Of a stretch of 19,020 nt of DNA, positions 15,433-19,020 are shown piece after piece (position 1 is the first letter of the stretch; the number at the start of each line of letters is the position of its first letter). Source of the stretch: SIG701 sp045123975. GTDB taxonomy: Bacteria; Bacillota; Clostridia; Oscillospirales; CAG-272. The stretch covers positions 1 through 19,020 of the forward strand of contig JBGVKV010000128.1 in assembly GCA_045123975.1 (NCBI GenBank), in the 5' to 3' direction. The notes below the pieces were generated by a model that worked only from the letters and a program-made list of their open reading frames with translations, did not search any database and was not told where the DNA came from. A program made the position numbers and the translations under genes.

Positions 15433-15464
15433 AATACCACTCCTTTGGCATATTTGATATTATT

Positions 15465-15493
15465 ATGATATCACAAAGAATCGAGCGATGCAA
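15465..15493 (-). promoter_or_regulatory. Probable promoter for the SPFH operon
   Basis: Minus-strand -35 TTGCAT (15488-15493), 17-bp spacer, -10 TATCAT (15465-15470), about 32 bases before the start. The -35 match is weak and the -10 match good. Confidence 0.5.
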
Positions 15494-15689
15494 GGGGTGT
15501 CGATAAAATTTTGCAATTTATTTACCGGGGAGCATTTCAATAGCGAATCGTGTCCGTGTCGAATATACTGACAGTGCGGGGAGTGAGGAATTTTTCTCTG
15601 TCATGACTAAAGACGGCGCCCTCGGAAAATACTATCTGTACAAGGGCGGCACTCGCCGCGGGAAGTATACCAAAACGGAGTGTGATAGC

Positions 15690-16061
15690 GTGAGTATCAA
15701 GCGCGGAGACATTTATTACGCAGACCTCAGTCCTGTCATCGGCAGTGAGCAGGGCGGCCTCCGACCGGTTCTGATCGTGCAGAACGATGTGGGCAACCGA
15801 TACAGTCCCACGGTGATTGCGGCGGCAATCACCAGCAAGGTGGGAAAGACAAAATTGCCGACCCATATTGATATCCATGCCGACCGGGTCGGGTTGTCCC
15901 GGGATTCTGTGGTACTGCTGGAGCAGATACGCACCATTGATAAAAAAAGGCTGCGGGAAAAAATGGGGCACCTGGACGAGGATATGATGGGGGCGGTCAA
16001 CGATGCCATCGGCATCAGCTTCGGCCTGCTTCCGCCGGGTGCGGAGAATCAGGTTCGATGA
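15690..16061 (+). CDS. mazF: MazF/PemK (EndoA-type) sequence-specific endoribonuclease toxin
   Basis: A 123-residue mRNA interferase. It reads MSIKRGDIYYADLSPVIGSE, then QGGLRPVLIVQND, IAAAIT and LLEQIRTIDKKRL. The catalytic pair of the Bacillus enzyme, Arg25 and Thr48, falls at residues 25 and 48 when translation starts at GTG 15690. That numbering and a GGAG 9 nt upstream decide this start. An ATG at 15603 in the same frame would add 29 residues, and the frame stays open back to 15507. No MazE-like gene lies immediately upstream, so it appears to be an orphan or to be served by a distant antitoxin. It is monocistronic, diverging from the SPFH operon. The family cleaves short RNA motifs; the specificity here is unknown. 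Confidence 0.93.
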   Translation: MSIKRGDIYYADLSPVIGSEQGGLRPVLIVQNDVGNRYSPTVIAAAITSKVGKTKLPTHIDIHADRVGLSRDSVVLLEQIRTIDKKRLREKMGHLDEDMMGAVNDAIGISFGLLPPGAENQVR

Positions 16062-16068
16062 GGGGATA

Positions 16069-16104
16069 CATACGCGGGGAAGGGGGATCTTTTTCTCGCG
16101 TATG
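16069..16104 (+). other. Hairpin immediately after mazF
   Basis: CATACGCG (16069-16076) pairs perfectly with CGCGTATG (16097-16104) around a 20-base purine-then-T loop. It lies eight bases after the mazF stop. There is no clear T tract, so it is a possible mRNA 3' structure rather than a terminator. Confidence 0.4.
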
Positions 16105-16124
16105 GTTCAGATGGCAGAAAAAAC

Positions 16125-16152
16125 GCGGACCCTTTTTGTGAAAAGGGTCCGC
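16125..16152 (-). terminator. Strong 12-bp hairpin, terminator-like on the minus strand
   Basis: GCGGACCCTTTT (16125-16136) and AAAAGGGTCCGC (16141-16152) pair perfectly around TGTG. On the minus strand it is followed by GTTTTTT, the form of an intrinsic terminator; on the plus strand it lacks a T tract. It may be part of the same dispersed repeat neighbourhood as 16185-16236. Confidence 0.5.
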
Positions 16153-16184
16153 ACCCCCAAAAAACTTTGAAAAATTATTTAATA

Positions 16185-16236
16185 AAGTTTTCGTCCACCT
16201 TTTTTAAGAGGTGGTGGGTGCGGGCAACGCCCGCGA
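16185..16236. repeat. Dispersed hairpin repeat, copy 2
   Basis: Second copy of the repeat at 541-593. AAGTTTTCGTCCACCTTTTT is identical at the start; the hairpin CCACCT/AGGTGG and a GC-rich hairpin GGGC/GCCC follow. The second hairpin differs in loop sequence, but the layout is kept. It lies between mazF and the next convergent gene. Confidence 0.75.
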
Positions 16237-16266
16237 AACGGCGTTTCTTTTTGAACTGTACCAATC

Positions 16267-16298
16267 AAAAACTCCCCTGCTTTGGCAGGGGAGTTTTC
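16267..16298. terminator. Bidirectional intrinsic terminator
   Basis: ACTCCCCTGC (16271-16280) pairs with GCAGGGGAGT (16285-16294) around TTTG, flanked by AAAA and TTT. It lies two bases beyond the stop of the minus-strand membrane gene and downstream of plus-strand mazF, so it serves both convergent units. Confidence 0.85.
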
Positions 16299-16299
16299 T

Positions 16300-16857
16300 T
16301 TATTTTCTCTTTTTCGTCTTCTCCACCTTGGGGCCGGAGAAAACGCCGAAAGCACGGCAGTTTGCAAGACCCAGCCAGTAGCTGATGAAGCCCAGAAGGA
16401 TCGCCGGCACAGGCGCCAGCAGCCACAAAAAGGGACTTTCACCGATGGCCTGCATTACGCGAACGTACATAGCTTCCCAAAACATCATAATAGCGGTGGC
16501 GATTTTCAAAATCACCGAATCCCAGGCAAAGGGGCCGGCCTTGGAGCCCAGAATGTAAAGAACCGTGAGAAGGTAATTGGGAACGTTCACCGCCAGCATC
16601 AGGAAAAATCCCTTCAGGGGATTGTAGGCGGCGCGGCCCGCATCCGCCCGCAGACGGCAGGTGGCACCTTCATCCCACAGAACGATGTGGTTGAGGAATA
16701 CAAGGAAAAATGCGCAGAATATACCGATCACCAGACCCAGCGTGGTGCTGTTGTCCGGCACGGCCAGAATCATCATACCGGAAAAGAAGGCTGCTCCGAA
16801 CTGATAAAATAAAAGCTTGGACAGAATACGGGAATTATCCCGGAGAAAATTCAGCAT
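16300..16857 (-). CDS. Integral membrane protein of unknown function
   Basis: A 185-residue protein not recognised as a family. Hydrophobic segments lie at about residues 15-33, 38-60, 83-103, 115-132 and 143-164. A soluble loop (61-81, WDEGATCRLRADAGRAAYNP) and a strongly basic tail (VEKTKKRK) are the other visible features. The start at 16857 has GAGG about 9 nt upstream and a good promoter. It is monocistronic between the araB terminator and a bidirectional terminator. The loop between helices two and three, with WDEG and AYNPLKGF, is the part most likely to define a family. Its opening and spacing vaguely recall small poorly characterised Clostridia membrane proteins, but no function should be assigned. 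Confidence 0.8.
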   Translation of the reverse strand: MLNFLRDNSRILSKLLFYQFGAAFFSGMMILAVPDNSTTLGLVIGIFCAFFLVFLNHIVLWDEGATCRLRADAGRAAYNPLKGFFLMLAVNVPNYLLTVLYILGSKAGPFAWDSVILKIATAIMMFWEAMYVRVMQAIGESPFLWLLAPVPAILLGFISYWLGLANCRAFGVFSGPKVEKTKKRK

Positions 16858-16889
16858 ATAAAATCCTCATTTTACAGTGGTATACGATT

Positions 16890-16918
16890 ATTGTAGTAAA
16901 AATCCCGCCCTGTGGCAA
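16890..16918 (-). promoter_or_regulatory. Sigma-A-type promoter for the 16300-16857 gene
   Basis: Minus-strand -35 TTGCCA (16913-16918), 17-bp spacer, -10 TACAAT (16890-16895), about 32 bases before the start codon. The -35 hexamer lies inside the loop of the araB terminator hairpin. Confidence 0.7.
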
Positions 16919-16925
16919 GGGCGGG
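16896..16925 (-). terminator. Intrinsic terminator after araB
   Basis: On the minus strand, CCCGCCC (16919-16925) pairs with GGGCGGG (16904-16910) around an 8-base loop, followed by ATTTTTAC (16896-16903). It lies about 76 bases past the araB stop. Confidence 0.7.
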
Positions 16926-17000
16926 GGAGGAAAGTTTACAAAATAGCCACGGAAAGGATACGATTTTTCCGCAATCCGTCAGGGTGTGGACGGGATGGGC

Positions 17001-18638
17001 TCAAAACTCCCGCAGACGGTGCATCACTTCGTTCGCACCGCGGCCGAAGTAGTCGTGGAGGATTTCGTACTCCCGATACAGCCTGTCATAAGCAGCCCGG
17101 GCGGCGGAATCGGGGGTGTAGGCATCCTCCCGCACCCGTCCCATAACGGCCGCCGCATCGTAGAGGGAGGGGAACAGCCCCGCCGCCGATGCACCGAAGA
17201 TGGCGGCACCTACCGCTGCGGCCTGGGTGTTGGCGGCCACGCGGATGGGACGTCCCGTTACGTCTGCATATATCTGCATCATCAGCGGATCCTTGATGGC
17301 GATGCCGCCGCAGGCGAACAGCTCCGTTACGGCCACGCCGCATTCCTCGTAACTTTCGATGATCTTTCTCGTGCCGTAGGCACAGCTCTCCAGAAGGGCG
17401 CGGTAGATTTCCTCAGGCTTTGTGCGGAGTGTTATGCCCAGAATCATGCCGCTGAGGGAGGAATCGTTGATGACGGAACGGTTGCCGTTCCACCAATCGA
17501 GTGCCAGCAGACCACTCTCGCCGGGGCGGAGACGGGCCGCCTTCTTTCGCAGATAGGCGTGGATGGAGATCCCCTCGGCCTTTGCCGCATCCGTGTAGGA
17601 AGCGGGGACGCAGTTCTTCACAAACCAGTCGAAGATATCGCCGATGGCGCACTGACCCGCATCGTATCCGAAATGTCCCGGCAGAATACCGTTGGGCGAT
17701 ACGCCGCAGATGCCGGGAACGGCCACCTCTTTGTCACTCATCACAATGTGACAGCCGGAGGTGCCGATGACCAGAAGCATTTGTCCCACCTTACTCAGAC
17801 CCAAGGCGGGAAATGCCACGTGGGCATCCAATACGGTAGGCGCTACGGCGGTTCCGGGAGCCAATCCCGTCTTTTCTCGGGCACTCTCGCACACGAAACC
17901 CGTGTTGGTGCCGTTCTGATATACCTCGCGGGGGATCTTTGTGCCGATAATGCCGGCAAGGCCAGGATGGAGTGCCGTGAGGAAATCCTCGCTCAGTCGG
18001 CAGTCCGTTTCTCCCCAAAAGGATTTGAAGCCGGATACGGAGGCACTGCGGGCCTCATGGCCGGTCAGCATCCAAACGATCCAGTCGCCGGCTTCTATGA
18101 AGCGGTCGGCGGCCTCGTATACGTGAGGGGCTTCCTCCAACACTTCCAGAATTTTCGGGAACATCCACTCGGAAGATATCTTGCCGCCGTAGCGGGACAG
18201 CCAGTCCTCGCCACGCTTTTCGGCCAGCTCCCGTATCCGATCCGCCTGCGCCTGGGCGGCGTGATGCTTCCACAGCTTCACGTAGGCGTGCTTTTCGTTT
18301 TCAAATTCGGGCAGGAAGCACAGGGGCGTGCCGTCCGCCTTCACGGGGATCACGGTGCAGGAGGTAAAGTCCACGCCTACGCCGCCGATCTCCTCGGGGG
18401 ATACCCCGGAATCGCGGATAACGTTGGAGAGGGTGGTGTATAAAACCTCCAGATAATCCTGGGGATGCTGGAGAGCGAATTTGGGAGGCAGTGGCGTGCC
18501 GTCGGGCAGGGCTTCATCCATGACGCCGTGGGGATAGGCAAGAGATGCCTCCGCCACAACGGTGCCGTCGGGCACCCGCACAAGAACGGCACGGCCGGAC
18601 AAGGTGCCGAAGTCGATGCCGATGGTGTATTTTTTCAT
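17001..18638 (-). CDS. araB: L-ribulokinase AraB (FGGY kinase)
   Basis: Phosphorylates L-ribulose to L-ribulose-5-phosphate in arabinose breakdown. The 545 residues are near the family length (about 560). It opens MKKYTIGIDFGTLSGRAVLV with the ATPase-type phosphate loop, then has GVGVDFTSCTVIPV (86-99), the AraB-type VKLWKHHAAQAQ (120-131), EAGDWIVWMLTG (182-193), the catalytic-base segment VLDAHVAFPA with Asp271, TSGCHIV (293-299) and LALDWWNGNRS (378-388). The C-terminal FGGY signature region begins ACGGIAIKDPLMMQIYADV. The start at 18638 has GGAGA 8 nt upstream and a near-consensus promoter. No araA, araD or araR lies in the window. The nearby importer operon is not co-transcribed with it, so an arabinose substrate for that importer is not established. 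Confidence 0.93.
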   Translation of the reverse strand: MKKYTIGIDFGTLSGRAVLVRVPDGTVVAEASLAYPHGVMDEALPDGTPLPPKFALQHPQDYLEVLYTTLSNVIRDSGVSPEEIGGVGVDFTSCTVIPVKADGTPLCFLPEFENEKHAYVKLWKHHAAQAQADRIRELAEKRGEDWLSRYGGKISSEWMFPKILEVLEEAPHVYEAADRFIEAGDWIVWMLTGHEARSASVSGFKSFWGETDCRLSEDFLTALHPGLAGIIGTKIPREVYQNGTNTGFVCESAREKTGLAPGTAVAPTVLDAHVAFPALGLSKVGQMLLVIGTSGCHIVMSDKEVAVPGICGVSPNGILPGHFGYDAGQCAIGDIFDWFVKNCVPASYTDAAKAEGISIHAYLRKKAARLRPGESGLLALDWWNGNRSVINDSSLSGMILGITLRTKPEEIYRALLESCAYGTRKIIESYEECGVAVTELFACGGIAIKDPLMMQIYADVTGRPIRVAANTQAAAVGAAIFGASAAGLFPSLYDAAAVMGRVREDAYTPDSAARAAYDRLYREYEILHDYFGRGANEVMHRLREF

Positions 18639-18676
18639 AGGAAATCTCCGTTATCGGTGGGGATATATATGTATCT

Positions 18677-18705
18677 ATTGTAATCGTTTTTTGCCGATCC
18701 GTCAA
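18677..18705 (-). promoter_or_regulatory. Sigma-A-type promoter for araB
   Basis: Minus-strand -35 TTGACG (18700-18705), 17-bp spacer, -10 TACAAT (18677-18682), about 38 bases before the start. Both hexamers match consensus at five of six positions. No clear AraR-type operator dyad was seen between it and the start codon. Confidence 0.8.
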
Positions 18706-18776
18706 GGGGATGGGGGATAAGAAAAAGGAGCGGGATCACAACCGTGCCCATCAATCCATCAACACGTGCGGTCTCT

Positions 18777-18861
18777 GAACCGTGTTTTTCGCCATAGTCA
18801 GCGAGTATTCTCCGTCAGCACGGCGAAAAACAGGAGCCGTGCTTGGCACGGCAGGCGGTTC
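18777..18861. other. Structured intergenic element with three-way-junction potential
   Basis: An outer stem GAACCG/CGGTTC (18777-18782 with 18856-18861) closes two inner stems. These are GTTTTTCGCC/GGCGAAAAAC (18784-18793 with 18822-18831, 28-base loop) and GCCGTGC/GCACGGC (18836-18842 with 18846-18852, loop TTG). All three stems are perfect Watson-Crick. It could be a structured RNA on either strand or a palindromic repeat. It matches no RNA family I recognise. Confidence 0.5.
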
Positions 18862-18887
18862 CATCAGTTTTACTTAACGCAAAACAA

Positions 18888-18914
18888 AAACACCGATGTG
18901 TAACATCGGTGTTT
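18888..18914 (-). terminator. Intrinsic terminator after the tRNA-Ala-like sequence
   Basis: AAACACCGATGT (18888-18899) and ACATCGGTGTTT (18903-18914) pair perfectly over 12 bp around a 3-base loop. On the minus strand it is followed by a run of T with one G, five bases downstream of the CCA end of the tRNA-like sequence. Confidence 0.8.
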
Positions 18915-18919
18915 CGTTT

Positions 18920-19000
<81 letters not shown>

Positions 19001-19020
19001 ACATTCATTGAGGTACAGTC

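Noticed and set aside
14222..16061. Ribbon-helix-helix protein as the antitoxin of MazF
   Set aside because: The fold matches Bacillus MazE, but the gene is on the other strand, behind the SPFH gene and coupled to it. Genuine pairs are adjacent on the same strand, so this is not supported.
5657..18638. Arabinose uptake role for the transporter because araB is nearby
   Set aside because: araB is over 3 kb away from the operon end, on the opposite strand, with its own promoter and several unrelated genes between.

Overview
This window looks like a chromosomal segment of a GC-rich, anaerobic gut-type Clostridia (Ruminococcaceae/Oscillospiraceae-like). The basis is AGGAG-type ribosome binding sites, Gram-positive sigma-A promoters with 17-bp spacers, a single-chain iron-sulfur serine dehydratase, an EndoA-type MazF, and hairpin-rich dispersed repeats of the kind common in such genomes. 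The taxon is inferred from gene style, not from a marker gene. No phage, IS transposase, CRISPR array or rRNA was seen.

Layout. (1) Positions 1-4835, minus strand: a five-gene run from its own promoter, in transcription order sdaA-like L-serine dehydratase, mnmE, a YfcE-type phosphoesterase, mnmA and tcdA (cut by the window edge). Three of the five modify the tRNA anticodon loop (positions 34 and 37). (2) 4995-5471, minus strand: a YbaK/EbsC-type aminoacyl-tRNA deacylase. An apparently orphan plus-strand promoter, RBS and start lie just past its stop. (3) 5657-13883, plus strand: a tightly packed operon. It has two carbohydrate-type ABC importer permeases, a HlyD/RND-type adaptor with an exceptionally long helical region, a MacB-core-domain protein lacking the usual extra membrane helices, a very large lipoprotein solute-binding protein, and a small membrane protein. 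No ATPase is encoded here. (4) 13884-14221: two inverted hairpin terminators sharing one core, flanking a 146-bp hairpin-rich element. (5) 14222-15432, minus strand: a two-transmembrane SPFH protein translationally coupled to a 63-residue ribbon-helix-helix protein. (6) 15690-16061, plus strand: a MazF endoribonuclease with no visible antitoxin partner, followed by hairpins and a second copy of a dispersed repeat first seen at 541-593. (7) 16300-16857, minus strand: an unrecognised membrane protein. (8) 17001-18638, minus strand: AraB ribulokinase with a strong promoter. (9) 18639-19020: a structured intergenic element and an atypical tRNA-Ala(GGC)-like sequence with its own terminator.

The most unusual part is the 5.66-13.9 kb operon. 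It joins an importer's membrane and binding components (the ATPase presumably shared from elsewhere) to two proteins whose relatives build MacAB-type export machines. That suggests an envelope-spanning or modified uptake system not explained by the standard sugar importer layout. Secondary points of interest are the atypical tRNA-Ala, the three-way-junction-like element at 18777-18861, and the paired terminators with compensatory stem changes.
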